This document shows positions 7,256 through 16,030 of a stretch of DNA of 33,655 nt, piece after piece. Below the pieces are notes generated by a model. The model had not been told where the DNA came from. It made no database searches and was given only the letters and a program-made list of their open reading frames with translations. The position numbers were made by a program, and so were the translations under genes. The number at the start of each line of letters is the position of its first letter. Position 1 is the first letter of the stretch. This DNA is from Shewanella sp. NIFS-20-20 (GTDB taxonomy: Bacteria; Pseudomonadota; Gammaproteobacteria; Enterobacterales; Shewanellaceae). The stretch is from contig NZ_JAHUTT010000044.1 in the NCBI RefSeq assembly GCF_019209865.1, positions 1 through 33,655 of the forward strand, read 5' to 3'.

Positions 7256-8577
7256 TGGTCTTTCTCCTCTTGTGCGGCCAAGACACCCACGCTGCGATTT
7301 GAACGAATAAGGTATTGAGCGGCAACGCGCTGAATATCTGCCGGCGTCACCTTGTTGTAGGCGTCGGGCGCGCTAAATAACTTGTCATAACTCCCAAAAT
7401 ACAGTTCATAACTGCCGATGGTATTGGCCTTACCGTTGATCGTTTCCATGGTGCGATAAAAATCCATCAGACGCAGATTTTTGACTTTGGCTAATTCGTC
7501 CGCGCTGACGCCATGACGAATAATCTCGGCAATACTGTTGATCATGCCTTGCTCTAACTGGCTCGGAGTCACCCCCGGCGCCGCCACGCTGTAAAAATAG
7601 AATAAGTTAGCATCAAAACTCATCGGCATATAGGTGTCGGCGGCTAATGCCACTTGGTTATTGACGAGTGATTGATACAAGCGGGAGCTCTTACCTTCCC
7701 CTAAGATCGCACTAAGTAAATCCAAGGCATAATAATCAGCAGAGTCAGAGGCCGGCACATGATAAGCCAACATCACGTTCGGGGTGCTCACCGAAGCTTT
7801 TTGCACAAATACTCTGCGCTCCCCTTGTTGCTGAGGCTCGACGGTTTTCACCTCGCGAGGTGCCCCTTGCGCCGGGATCGGTGCTAGGTATTGCTGCGCC
7901 AGCGCTTGCACTTGTTCAAACTTAACATCGCCGGCAATCACCATCACCGCATTGTTGGGGGCATAATAGGTTTTATGGTATTGGCGCAAATCATCGATAG
8001 TCCACGCATTAATATCCGACTCATGACCAATCACGGACCAAGAATAGGGATGCGCGCGAAAGGCCACGGCTTTTAATTCTTCTTGCAGCACTCGAAAGTT
8101 GGAATTTTCTAAGCCCGTGGTGCGCTCAGATGCCACCACGCCGCGCTCACTTTCGACCATGGCAGGTGAAATATCTAAGTTAGCGATGCGATCGGCTTCT
8201 AAATCGAAAATAGTTTCCAGCGCCGCTGCGGGAAACCAATTGGTGTAGACGGTGATGTTTTCGGTGGTATAGGCATTATTGGCCCCGCCGGCCGCCTCCA
8301 TGGTGCGGTCAAACATTTTAGGGCCGTATTTCTTAGCGCCATTGAACATCATATGTTCAAAGAAATGCGAAATACCGGTGATCCCAGGAACCTCATTACG
8401 CGAGCCGACCTTCCAAAAAAGGTACATATTGGCGTTAGGGATGGAACTGTCCTCCAAGACCATAATCTTGAGCCCATTCTCTAGGGTAAAACTCTTGATA
8501 TCGTCTTTGGTATTGGCTTGCACTGGGACCAATGCATTTAAGATTATCAAGGATAATCCAATCCATAAGGGCTTCAT
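7252..8577 (-). CDS. Periplasmic M16-family zinc metallopeptidase, active subunit
   Basis: A Sec signal peptide (WIGLSLIILNALVPVQA) precedes an M16 peptidase with the inverted zinc motif HFFEH (GISHFFEHMMFNGAKKYG). The downstream zinc-ligand region LEADRIANL lies about 75 residues later. The enzyme should cleave peptides or small proteins inside a closed chamber formed with its partner encoded immediately downstream (4-bp overlap). The longest frame starts with GTG at 8583. I prefer the ATG at 8577, because GAGGAG lies 5 nt upstream of it and would abut the GTG. The mature length (about 420 residues) fits the single-repeat-pair M16B type. Confidence 0.9.
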   Translation of the reverse strand: MKPLWIGLSLIILNALVPVQANTKDDIKSFTLENGLKIMVLEDSSIPNANMYLFWKVGSRNEVPGITGISHFFEHMMFNGAKKYGPKMFDRTMEAAGGANNAYTTENITVYTNWFPAAALETIFDLEADRIANLDISPAMVESERGVVASERTTGLENSNFRVLQEELKAVAFRAHPYSWSVIGHESDINAWTIDDLRQYHKTYYAPNNAVMVIAGDVKFEQVQALAQQYLAPIPAQGAPREVKTVEPQQQGERRVFVQKASVSTPNVMLAYHVPASDSADYYALDLLSAILGEGKSSRLYQSLVNNQVALAADTYMPMSFDANLFYFYSVAAPGVTPSQLEQGMINSIAEIIRHGVSADELAKVKNLRLMDFYRTMETINGKANTIGSYELYFGSYDKLFSAPDAYNKVTPADIQRVAAQYLIRSNRSVGVLAAQEEKDQ

Positions 8578-8757
8578 TATCACTCCTCATTAGAGACACT
8601 AAATTCTCTCGCACAACTCACGACTGAGCGGCGAAAGGTCATATTAACCACCAATTAAAAGCAATTACTTAGAAGACGCAAGCCCAACCGCAACATTTAA
8701 GTTACTTAATTGTAATAAAACGCAACCAAGCCTATTGCCACCAGCTTGCATAGAGCA

Positions 8758-9420
8758 CTAGCCCGCCTTAGTGAAGAACACGACGTCGGCAGCAATGATC
8801 TCCAGCTGCCAGCCATATTGCTGAGCTATCCATTGAAAACTGGCGCCACTGTAAAAATTGATATGGGTTAGATCATTCTTATAGTGCCATCGGCCAAACG
8901 CATCGCTATCGCTGACTCGCTTGGTCATGATAGCCAATACGCCACCAGCAACCAGCATGTTATCAAGCTGGATCATTAGCCCCGCTGCATCGGCAATATG
9001 CTCTATTACTTCAGTTAAGGTAATGACGTGATACTGCTGATTTAATCGTTCGGGATGAGGGTGATAATACAGATCATAGTTGGCGAATGTGACCCCAGCT
9101 TCTTGGGCTATCTTACTCAAGATAGCGCCTTCACCACAGCCAAAATCTAAGCCGCGTAATGAGCTCAGATCGGGGTAGATCAATTGCAAGCGCTCGAGTA
9201 ATGGCAGCCAAGTACGCCCTAAAAAGCGCCGATAACCACTGTCATCACTGGCATTATCGTGCTTATCGTATTCAGCTTTTTCTTGTTGCGAAGATAAATA
9301 CTGCTCCGGCGGGACACTCACTAATCGACAGTCGTTGCAGCAATAATAGCGTCGACGTTTATCTTGGCAAAATAAGACTAAGGATTGACCATGACACAAG
9401 GGACATACGAGGCTTGTCAC
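8758..9420 (-). CDS. Class I SAM-dependent methyltransferase with N-terminal zinc ribbon
   Basis: The protein starts with a four-cysteine zinc ribbon (CPLCHG then YCCNDC). It is followed by a Rossmann methyltransferase with motif I LRGLDFGCGEGAILSKIA, a post-motif acidic residue (FANYDLYY) and a VITLTEVIEHI motif. This is the Methyltransf_23 arrangement. The frame is open from a TTG at 9438, but the GTG at 9420 has GGAG six nt upstream and still keeps the whole zinc ribbon. The substrate is unknown; zinc-ribbon relatives act on varied small molecules or tRNA. It stands alone, with no obvious partner gene. Confidence 0.85.
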   Translation of the reverse strand: MTSLVCPLCHGQSLVLFCQDKRRRYYCCNDCRLVSVPPEQYLSSQQEKAEYDKHDNASDDSGYRRFLGRTWLPLLERLQLIYPDLSSLRGLDFGCGEGAILSKIAQEAGVTFANYDLYYHPHPERLNQQYHVITLTEVIEHIADAAGLMIQLDNMLVAGGVLAIMTKRVSDSDAFGRWHYKNDLTHINFYSGASFQWIAQQYGWQLEIIAADVVFFTKAG

Positions 9421-9627
9421 TTCGGACTCCAACCGCAAAATATATCCGCCCTTTATACCAGATCCACCGAACCCTTGCTGTAAAAGCGCATGCCTTTACT
9501 TGGGTTTTAGCAAGCTTAAGACCCGCCTCAACTGCGCCGCCGCCCCTAAGCTTGGCTGCATGTCGCCCATCACTAAATGCGGCGCTTAGGCCTGCAATGA
9601 GGCACTGCATCGCCTTTAACTGGGATA

Positions 9628-10008
9628 TCAATCCCGTGACTTACCCGCCTCTTTGGCCTTAAGTTCCGATGCCAAAGTTCTCGGCTTAGCCGCGGCAGCT
9701 TTGGCTTCCATCAAGACCCGCTCACGATCTGACTCCGGCGTTTGCTTGGCTTTTTCGAGTTGAATGGCTTCCCAATCTGGACGATCCAGGTTGTGTGCCT
9801 CAAGCGCAAATGTCTCCTTGCTGGCGGCGGCCGCTTTGGCTTTTTGCAGCTGTTCACTTTCCCAATTGGGCTTTGTCTCTGCGCTGCCATCACGAGACAT
9901 GGTCAGTACTCGATGAGGCTTGTTATCCTTGCTTGGCTCTTGCGCGCCGACCGACGCCGGTAGGCAAATCACGGTAGCGCATACGAACAAGATCCCATGA
10001 CGTTTCAT
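9628..10008 (-). CDS. Small exported protein with a tandem PxWExxQLxKAK repeat
   Basis: This 126-residue protein has a Sec signal peptide (FVCATVICLPASVGAQ). The mature part is highly charged and low in complexity. Two related segments, KPNWESEQLQKAKAAAASKE and RPDWEAIQLEKAKQTPESDR, show an internal duplication of about 33 residues. It lies 18 bp downstream of the EAL gene on the same strand and has an AAGGA Shine-Dalgarno, so it is probably co-transcribed with it. No family recognised. It may be a periplasmic accessory to the c-di-GMP phosphodiesterase, but that is only inferred from position. Confidence 0.6.
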   Translation of the reverse strand: MKRHGILFVCATVICLPASVGAQEPSKDNKPHRVLTMSRDGSAETKPNWESEQLQKAKAAAASKETFALEAHNLDRPDWEAIQLEKAKQTPESDRERVLMEAKAAAAKPRTLASELKAKEAGKSRD

Positions 10009-10026
10009 CCATTCTTCCTTAATAGG

Positions 10027-11574
10027 TTAGTTAGCGGTTGATTGCCGAGATGTTTGCTGTCGACACCAAGCAGTAAACTCTTTTGCCGCCATCGGTTTAG
10101 CAAACAGATAGCCTTGCTGAAAATACACGCCGCGAGCCAAGAGCGCCAAAGATTGGCTCTGGCTTTCAACCCCCTCAGCGATCACTTCCATCCCCAAGCC
10201 GCGAGCCATTGCCACATACGCATCCAACACCTGACTCTTATTGGCTTCCTCATCCACAGTATCGATAAATAATTTATCTATTTTCATCACATTGAAGGGT
10301 AACCGTTGCACATAATAGCCGCCACTATAACCTGTGCCAGCATCGTCAAGCTCGATTAAACAGCCCAAAGATTTCAGCTTAGATAAGTTGTCAGAGGCAA
10401 GCTCTATGTCTTGAATAGGTGAGCGTTCGGTAATTTCCAGCGCCAATCGATAAGCCGGGTAGCCTTTCGCTGCAAGCTGCTGCCATAGCACCGTAAACAT
10501 CTCAGTTTCAATCTGAGCGGCAATTAAATTAACCCCACACCGAAACTTAGGATTGGCCGCGAATACTTCAGCCAAATCCGAGGGAATCGCTGCTAACACT
10601 TGAGACGTGACCTTGGCGATGAGGGTGCTTTGCTCGAGTTCATCAATAAAGGCAACTGGCGATAGAATTTGGCCATTGGGCTGGATCCAGCGGATCAATG
10701 CTTCTGCGGCGATAACATCACCAGTACGGATATCCACTATGGGGTGATAAAAAGCCTGCAGCTGCCCCTTTTTCACTGCATCACGCAGCCGATAGCCAAT
10801 ACTTTGGTGTAACTCCCGCCTTAAATGCCATAGCCGGGTGAGTAACAATGTCAAAACAGTTAATAATAATAACCAGGGTAAAAAATAATGTTTAGAGCTA
10901 ATTAGCACTCGCTTGAAGCTGATTACTGCTGTGGCTTCGATGGGATAGCGCCGACTTTTAGCCACATACATAGAAAGGCCATGATCTTGAAGCGTGCCAA
11001 TAGAGAGCACAATATCGCCGGTGTCTAAATGAATATGAACCCGCCTTAGCTGATGGGACTCATGCTCAAAGAAAGGATAATTGCTAAATAATGGAATGCG
11101 CCGTAAATTCACTTGTCGCCCTTGATACCACATATATAAATCATGCCGTTCCCCACCGATCCAGTCATGGATAATAAGCTTGGTATGCGGATATCTTGGC
11201 ACGTCAATCATGACGGGCGCTACCGCAGAATTATGATCAAAGGTCAGCTCACCTAGAGTGCTGCAGTAATGAAAAGGCTTGCCATTGATGGCGCGTACCA
11301 TAAATAGGTTGGTATCAAACGAGTTAAAAAAGTGCTGTTTGAGCGCGTCTTGACCGCTAGCATCGCATGACTGAAAATCGACTTTATCTAATACCAACAA
11401 ATCTTGGTAAGCGTTATCAAGCTGCTTATCAATAAAATAGACGAGGTCATTGACATCATTCTTGACCTCCAGCTTGATCAACCAATAGCTAAAGCCAAAG
11501 GCTAGCACGGCGGCGCTAATGAACAAGATTGCAATGAGGCCAAGCTTAGTCAAAACACCGGTGTTATTTCTCAC
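10027..11574 (-). CDS. CSS-motif EAL-domain c-di-GMP phosphodiesterase, membrane-bound
   Basis: Two membrane segments flank a periplasmic domain of about 200 residues. That domain contains the conserved cysteine pair of CSS-motif sensors (SCDAS and HYCSTLG), which in relatives responds to periplasmic disulfide state. The cytoplasmic EAL domain keeps the expected catalytic set: AEALIRW, CGVNLIAAQ, LEITER, LDDAGTGYSGG, KIDKLFID, VIAEGVES and QQGYLFAKP. It should therefore hydrolyse c-di-GMP to pGpG. The frame is open from a TTG at 11607. I chose the GTG at 11574, just before the first membrane helix, though its Shine-Dalgarno is weak. It is divergent from a GGDEF-EAL gene. Confidence 0.87.
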   Translation of the reverse strand: MRNNTGVLTKLGLIAILFISAAVLAFGFSYWLIKLEVKNDVNDLVYFIDKQLDNAYQDLLVLDKVDFQSCDASGQDALKQHFFNSFDTNLFMVRAINGKPFHYCSTLGELTFDHNSAVAPVMIDVPRYPHTKLIIHDWIGGERHDLYMWYQGRQVNLRRIPLFSNYPFFEHESHQLRRVHIHLDTGDIVLSIGTLQDHGLSMYVAKSRRYPIEATAVISFKRVLISSKHYFLPWLLLLTVLTLLLTRLWHLRRELHQSIGYRLRDAVKKGQLQAFYHPIVDIRTGDVIAAEALIRWIQPNGQILSPVAFIDELEQSTLIAKVTSQVLAAIPSDLAEVFAANPKFRCGVNLIAAQIETEMFTVLWQQLAAKGYPAYRLALEITERSPIQDIELASDNLSKLKSLGCLIELDDAGTGYSGGYYVQRLPFNVMKIDKLFIDTVDEEANKSQVLDAYVAMARGLGMEVIAEGVESQSQSLALLARGVYFQQGYLFAKPMAAKEFTAWCRQQTSRQSTAN

Positions 11575-11607
11575 GTTAGTTTGTTCTCTCAACTTTAGAC
11601 ATGACAA

Positions 11608-11871
11608 AATTAGTGGTTAACTACTCAGCGACTGCGCCGACTAATTTAAGGATAGTAACACTCAAGCTTATATTAAAAATTGCCGTCTTTCCTTTGATTA
11701 AACAATTAATAATATTTATAAATTAGTATTTTTTTAGGTGACTAGCTTTTTTGGAGTTTACATTTTTTGTTCGTCTGTCAAAATACTGACGTAAGTAATA
11801 CCTTGGTGCGTAATCAATAATATACGTCCACGATTCGAAACCCGATTTCGAGATTAGCTAGCAGGATACAT
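11608..11871. other. Intergenic region between two divergent c-di-GMP genes
   Basis: The stretch is A+T-rich, with runs such as TTAATAATATTTATAAATTAG, and must contain both divergent promoters. I see no gene or clear inverted repeat in it. Confidence 0.5.
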
Positions 11872-11922
11872 ATGGCTAAGAACTCGCTGCAAAAAGAGAT
11901 AAAGGAGCTACTCACGACATGA
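11872..11922 (+). CDS. 16-residue upstream ORF overlapping the GGDEF-EAL start
   Basis: ATG at 11872 has an AGGA Shine-Dalgarno 5 nt upstream and opens a 16-codon frame (MAKNSLQKEIKELLTT). Its TGA overlaps the ATG of the PAS-GGDEF-EAL gene as ATGA (11919-11922). The downstream gene's own AAGGAG (11902-11907) lies inside this frame, about 11 nt before its ATG. The arrangement fits translational coupling or a leader peptide. Because it is so short, chance cannot be excluded. Confidence 0.4.
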   Translation: MAKNSLQKEIKELLTT

Positions 11923-13967
11923 GTCAATGGCAGCAATTACTTAACCCAAAAACCGTTCAGGCGCATAGCCAACAAACACCTGCGCTAGCCTTACTCTCTC
12001 AAGGTCGCATTCTCGAATGCACCCCAGAATTTGCCCACTTTTTGGCATTACCCCCTAAAGACATTATCGGCGCTGATGTATCGCAATTATCAGCGCGGTT
12101 GCAATCTAACGGCCAGGAAAGCTTAACCGCGATATCGCAATGGCAACCGGCTGAACAGCATCAATTTTCCTGGTTATTTATCGGTGGTAACAATCAAGAA
12201 AAATTAATGCATTGCCACTTAAGCGCGACTCACTATAACGATAGCCACTGCCATCTATTAGCTATCCACCCCTTAGAGCGGCGACAACAGCGCCGCAATG
12301 AGCCAAATAACGAGACGACCTTTAGCTGTATTCCCCGAGAAGTACTCGATGCCTCCTTAGGACACAGTGCCGAAGCGGTCTACATCACCAATGCCCAGCG
12401 CCGCATTATTGCCGCCAATAATGCCATGTTCCGCCTCAGCGGCTATAGCCAACAACAATTGATCGGTATGGATCAGCATCAACTGTTTTTCGAGGGGCAA
12501 ACGGGATTACGTCCGCTTGAACTCGGGACGGCTTGGCAAGGCGAAGTGCTAAAATTGAAAGCCGATGGCGGCCGCTTTCCGGCGTGGTTGAGCCAGCGCT
12601 GGCTCACCTCCAATGATGGCGTGGATTATTGCGTGAATATCTTCTCTGATATCACGGCCAAAAAAGCGCTGCAGCAACAACTGACTTATCAAGCAACCCA
12701 TGACAGCCTAACGGGCCTGGCTAATCGACGCCAATTGAAACTGTCATTGCAAACCGCCTTGGCCAATATTGCCGATAGCAATACCCAAATGGGCGCGTTG
12801 ATGTTTATGGATCTTAATGGCTTTAAAAACATTAATGATTGTTTTGGCCACGCCATGGGCGATCGCGTCTTACAATTAGTGGCCGCGCGCCTTGAAGCTG
12901 GCTGCCCCGAGGATAACCTTTGCTTTCGTCTCGGCGGCGATGAATTCACGTTATTAATCGAAAAGTGCCGCAGTCGCGAACAAGTGGCGGCATTGGCGCG
13001 CCAAGTCTTATCCTTATTCGACACCCCGTTTGAACTTGAGGGCCAAAAGTTTTATCTCGGCACCAGCATAGGGATCACCTTATTTCCTGAACATGGTCAG
13101 CATGCCAGCCAGTTGATCAGCCGTGCCGATACCGCCATGTATAGCGCCAAGAAGCAAAGCGACAAAGTGGTGTTTTATGATAAAACGCTTCAGTTACTGG
13201 CGGAGCAAAAAGTCACTTACCTCAACGCCCTGCGCCATGCGCTCAGTTTGAATCAATTTGTCTTGTATTACCAAGCCATCATTTCAACCGTGACCGGCGA
13301 ATTGATGGCGGCAGAAACCTTACTACGCTGGCAAATGGACAGTGACAAACTCATTGAAGCGGTTGATTTTATCCCGCAATTAGAAGACTCAGGCTTAATT
13401 GTTAACGTCGGCCATTGGGTGTTGATCCAAGCCTGTAGCCAAGCGGCTGCCTGGCAAAAAGAATACAACAAATCTATCCAAATAAGCGTCAATGTCTCAC
13501 CGCTGCAACTAGAGCATCCAGATTTTATTGAGCATGTTGAGCACGCCCTAAAGCAAGCCAATCTCGCCCCAGAATTGCTGATTTTAGAAATCACCGAAAG
13601 CGCATTAGTGCGTCAGCCAGAGCAAGCTAAAGCTACCCTGTCTCAGCTTAAGCAGATGGGGATTGCTATCGCTATCGATGATTTTGGTAGCGGCCTATCA
13701 TCCTTGAGCCGATTAAGCTCATTACCCATAGATAGTATAAAAATTGATGCGGAATTTACCCGCCAAATGGACTCGGATACCGGGGTTAAATTTTGCCAAG
13801 CCATCGTCGATTTAACTAAGGCGTTAGCACTCAATTTTGTGGCTGAAGGCATAGAAACTGAACGCCAATGGCAACACTTTAAATCCATGGGACAAGGGTT
13901 CGGCCAGGGCTATTTATTTAATTATCCCTGTCGCGCTAGCGAATTTAATCAACGCTATTTAATCTGA
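11919..13967 (+). CDS. PAS-GGDEF-EAL protein (c-di-GMP turnover)
   Basis: This 682-residue soluble protein has a PAS-like N-terminus, then a PAS domain at about 145-250 (EAVYITNAQRRIIAANNAMF). A GGDEF domain follows (G339-G340-D341-E342-F343), and an EAL domain occupies about 430-680. The cyclase signature is intact (FRLGGDEFTLL). The RxxD inhibitory site normally found five residues before GGDEF is not seen. The EAL motif reads E466-T-L, with the metal-ligand Glu kept. The other catalytic motifs are present (ISVNVSPLQ, LEITES, IDDFGSGLSS, KIDAEF, VAEGIETE, GQGYLFNYP). Both activities are therefore possible. There is no membrane segment, so the PAS domains probably sense an intracellular cue. 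Confidence 0.92.
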   Translation: MSQWQQLLNPKTVQAHSQQTPALALLSQGRILECTPEFAHFLALPPKDIIGADVSQLSARLQSNGQESLTAISQWQPAEQHQFSWLFIGGNNQEKLMHCHLSATHYNDSHCHLLAIHPLERRQQRRNEPNNETTFSCIPREVLDASLGHSAEAVYITNAQRRIIAANNAMFRLSGYSQQQLIGMDQHQLFFEGQTGLRPLELGTAWQGEVLKLKADGGRFPAWLSQRWLTSNDGVDYCVNIFSDITAKKALQQQLTYQATHDSLTGLANRRQLKLSLQTALANIADSNTQMGALMFMDLNGFKNINDCFGHAMGDRVLQLVAARLEAGCPEDNLCFRLGGDEFTLLIEKCRSREQVAALARQVLSLFDTPFELEGQKFYLGTSIGITLFPEHGQHASQLISRADTAMYSAKKQSDKVVFYDKTLQLLAEQKVTYLNALRHALSLNQFVLYYQAIISTVTGELMAAETLLRWQMDSDKLIEAVDFIPQLEDSGLIVNVGHWVLIQACSQAAAWQKEYNKSIQISVNVSPLQLEHPDFIEHVEHALKQANLAPELLILEITESALVRQPEQAKATLSQLKQMGIAIAIDDFGSGLSSLSRLSSLPIDSIKIDAEFTRQMDSDTGVKFCQAIVDLTKALALNFVAEGIETERQWQHFKSMGQGFGQGYLFNYPCRASEFNQRYLI

Positions 13968-14563
13968 TAACGGGCACGCACCTCTGCCGGCATCGCCGCA
14001 ATCTGGCGCTCCACCATGGCATCGAATGCGGTTAAAATCGGTTGAATATCCATGGTTGGATCCAGCGCCGCCGCCGTATAAGCCGCCGCTTCTAAGGTCG
14101 ATAAACTATCGCTACGTTTGGCCTTGCGGATACGATAGCGCCCTTGATAATCATCCCCCAAATGCACTGCTGGCAAGGCACTGAGCCAGGGATTAAGCTT
14201 GATCATTTTTAAGGCTTTACGCCAAGTACCATCCAATAAGACCAAGGTGGTTGATGCTGGCATCGCCAAGGGCAGTGACTCGACCCCAAGACTATTTTCA
14301 CTGGGGTACACCAGCAACACCGGCCCCGCTTGCTGCTGTAAATATTGACGCGCCGAAGCAAACTCTTGTGCCGTTTCGCCAACAAACACTTGGCAACTCG
14401 GCACGACCTTGCTCAACAAGCGCACACTATTTTTAGCGTGATCTGCTTCTGCCGGATGTTGTAATACTACCAATTGGATTCGACTCGCAATCGGCACTAT
14501 GCTGGCACAAAGGCAGGCAGTTTGTGGGTATTCACACTCGGGGCAATAACGACGCTTTGACAT
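13955..14563 (-). CDS. DTW-domain tRNA-uridine aminocarboxypropyltransferase
   Basis: The protein carries an N-terminal zinc-binding cysteine cluster (CPECEYPQTACLC) and the DTW-family core with LLDGTWRKA (the D-x-T-W signature) and the helix ADHAKNSVRLLSK. DTW enzymes (TapT/TuaA family, E. coli YfiP) transfer the 3-amino-3-carboxypropyl group from SAM to uridine in tRNA. The frame is open up to a GTG at 14617, but that codon abuts a terminator hairpin. Homologues begin close to the cysteine cluster, so I prefer ATG 14563 (MSKRRYCPEC). No strong Shine-Dalgarno is visible. The 3' end overlaps the convergent GGDEF-EAL gene by 13 bp. Confidence 0.85.
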   Translation of the reverse strand: MSKRRYCPECEYPQTACLCASIVPIASRIQLVVLQHPAEADHAKNSVRLLSKVVPSCQVFVGETAQEFASARQYLQQQAGPVLLVYPSENSLGVESLPLAMPASTTLVLLDGTWRKALKMIKLNPWLSALPAVHLGDDYQGRYRIRKAKRSDSLSTLEAAAYTAAALDPTMDIQPILTAFDAMVERQIAAMPAEVRARYQIK

Positions 14564-14616
14564 AACACGGGGCACAAAAGAATAAGACCCAATGATTTTA
14601 CGTGATGCCACGCTCA

Positions 14617-14640
14617 CAAAAAAGCCCAGAATCTGGGCTT
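14617..14640 (-). terminator. Rho-independent terminator after the Bcr/CflA transporter
   Basis: AAGCCCAGA and TCTGGGCTT are perfect complements around a single central base; in practice this is a 7-bp stem with a 5-nt loop. On the minus strand a TTTTTTG run follows. It lies about 75 bp beyond the transporter stop and directly before the DTW gene. Confidence 0.85.
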
Positions 14641-14714
14641 TATGCAGGCAAATAGACTTGTCTAACCTTAAGATGACGACTCAAAGGGACTGAGTCTCGC
14701 CAAAAGATTGGCTG

Positions 14715-15920
14715 TTATCCGTGAGCCAGCGGCTCTTGGTGCCAATGACCAAAGCGATTCATCATCATAATGACGATAAACAACCCCGATAATCCGCCCA
14801 TCACCAAGGCAACCGCCATCGGCGCCGGCAAAGACGTCTGCTGGATCATCGCGGCGATCACCGAAGCGCCACTCATCTGAATAAAACCTAACATCGCCGT
14901 AGCCGTCCCCGCGCGCTCACCAAAAGGCGCCAGCGCCATCGATGTCGCAGGGCCCAGTAATAAGGCAAAGCCAGTACATAACAACATCATGGGCAGCATA
15001 AAACTCAACGCGCCCGCGAGGCCTTGGGGAGTCAGCACCGAGTGCAATATCACTAGGAGCGCCGCCGCAAGCAACATCAGCCCTTGTGCCAACAGCACGG
15101 TCGTACGATTACCAAAACGCTTAATCACCAAGGGGGCGCCAAAACAAGCCATAATATTAACCGCAGCGTTGAGGGCAAATAGGCCACTAAAACTGAGTTC
15201 GGCCATGCCTAAGTGATCAATGAGCCACACCGGCGAATATGATACATAACATAAAATTGCCCCCATGCCGGTCATGCAAGTTAAGGCATAAAACATAAAG
15301 TGGCTGTTAGATAACACTGGCTTATAACGATTCCAGCGATACAAGGGTCCCTCGGAGACGGTATGGGCAGGGCGAGTCTCTTGAAAACGCAAGGTAACGA
15401 CCAGCAACATCAGCAAGCCATAAAGGGCCATAAACATAAAGGTAGAACGCCAGCCAAATTGCAATGCAAGCAAGCCACCAAAGGTAGGCGCCAAAGCTGG
15501 GATCACACAAATAGCCCCATTTAAATAACTGTAAACTTTCGCACTTTCTTGCGGGCTAAAACAATCGCGCACGGCACTAAAGACCACGATAGATGCGGCG
15601 CAGGCAGCAAAGCCTTGCAATACCCGCGCTAATTGTAAATAACTAAAATCTTGTACCACCACGGCCAGTAGACTACTCAGCACATACAAGCTAATACCCG
15701 CCAGCACCACTGGGCGGCGACCAAAACGATCGGCTAAAGGCCCAATAATGATCTGGCCTACGCCCATGGCGAACAAAAATAAAACCAAGGTCGACTGCAC
15801 ATCACTGGCACTCACACCAAACTCAGTGGCCATTACTGGCATGGAAGGTAAATAAATATCAATAGCCATTGGGCTTAATAGCACCATAAACATCAATAAC
15901 GGCAATAAATTGGGTCGCAT
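14715..15920 (-). CDS. Bcr/CflA-family drug exporter (MFS)
   Basis: This 401-residue protein has twelve predicted membrane helices, typical of the 12-TMS drug:H+ antiporter family. The first helix ends in MAIDIYLPSMPVMATEFGVS, a Bcr/CflA hallmark. Motif A is present between helices 2 and 3 (GPLADRFGRRPVVLAG), followed by LARVLQGFAACA. It should expel drugs or metabolites such as bicyclomycin-type compounds, sulfonamides or dipeptides in exchange for protons; the true substrate is unknown. A LysR gene is divergent with 110 bp between starts and is the likely regulator. A terminator follows at 14617-14640. Confidence 0.9.
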   Translation of the reverse strand: MRPNLLPLLMFMVLLSPMAIDIYLPSMPVMATEFGVSASDVQSTLVLFLFAMGVGQIIIGPLADRFGRRPVVLAGISLYVLSSLLAVVVQDFSYLQLARVLQGFAACAASIVVFSAVRDCFSPQESAKVYSYLNGAICVIPALAPTFGGLLALQFGWRSTFMFMALYGLLMLLVVTLRFQETRPAHTVSEGPLYRWNRYKPVLSNSHFMFYALTCMTGMGAILCYVSYSPVWLIDHLGMAELSFSGLFALNAAVNIMACFGAPLVIKRFGNRTTVLLAQGLMLLAAALLVILHSVLTPQGLAGALSFMLPMMLLCTGFALLLGPATSMALAPFGERAGTATAMLGFIQMSGASVIAAMIQQTSLPAPMAVALVMGGLSGLFIVIMMMNRFGHWHQEPLAHG

Positions 15921-16030
15921 AATATCCCTAACAACAAGAACAAAATTAAGTCGGCGCCATTGTAATACCTGCCCAAGTTATGAATGAAATGATATTATTT
16001 ACTCAATGAATTTCCTTGAAGGAATATCTC

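Noticed and set aside
9439..9627. About 190 bp between the methyltransferase and the small exported protein
   Set aside because: The minus-strand frame here (9359-9631) overlaps the methyltransferase in another frame and shows no protein-like features. I see nothing else in the stretch.
9159..9662. 167-codon plus-strand frame
   Set aside because: It is antisense to the methyltransferase zinc-ribbon region and has Arg/His/Pro-rich composition typical of a shadow frame.
12689..13888. Several minus-strand frames (12689-13024, 13268-13594, 13643-13888)
   Set aside because: All are antisense to conserved GGDEF and EAL motifs of the PAS-GGDEF-EAL gene.
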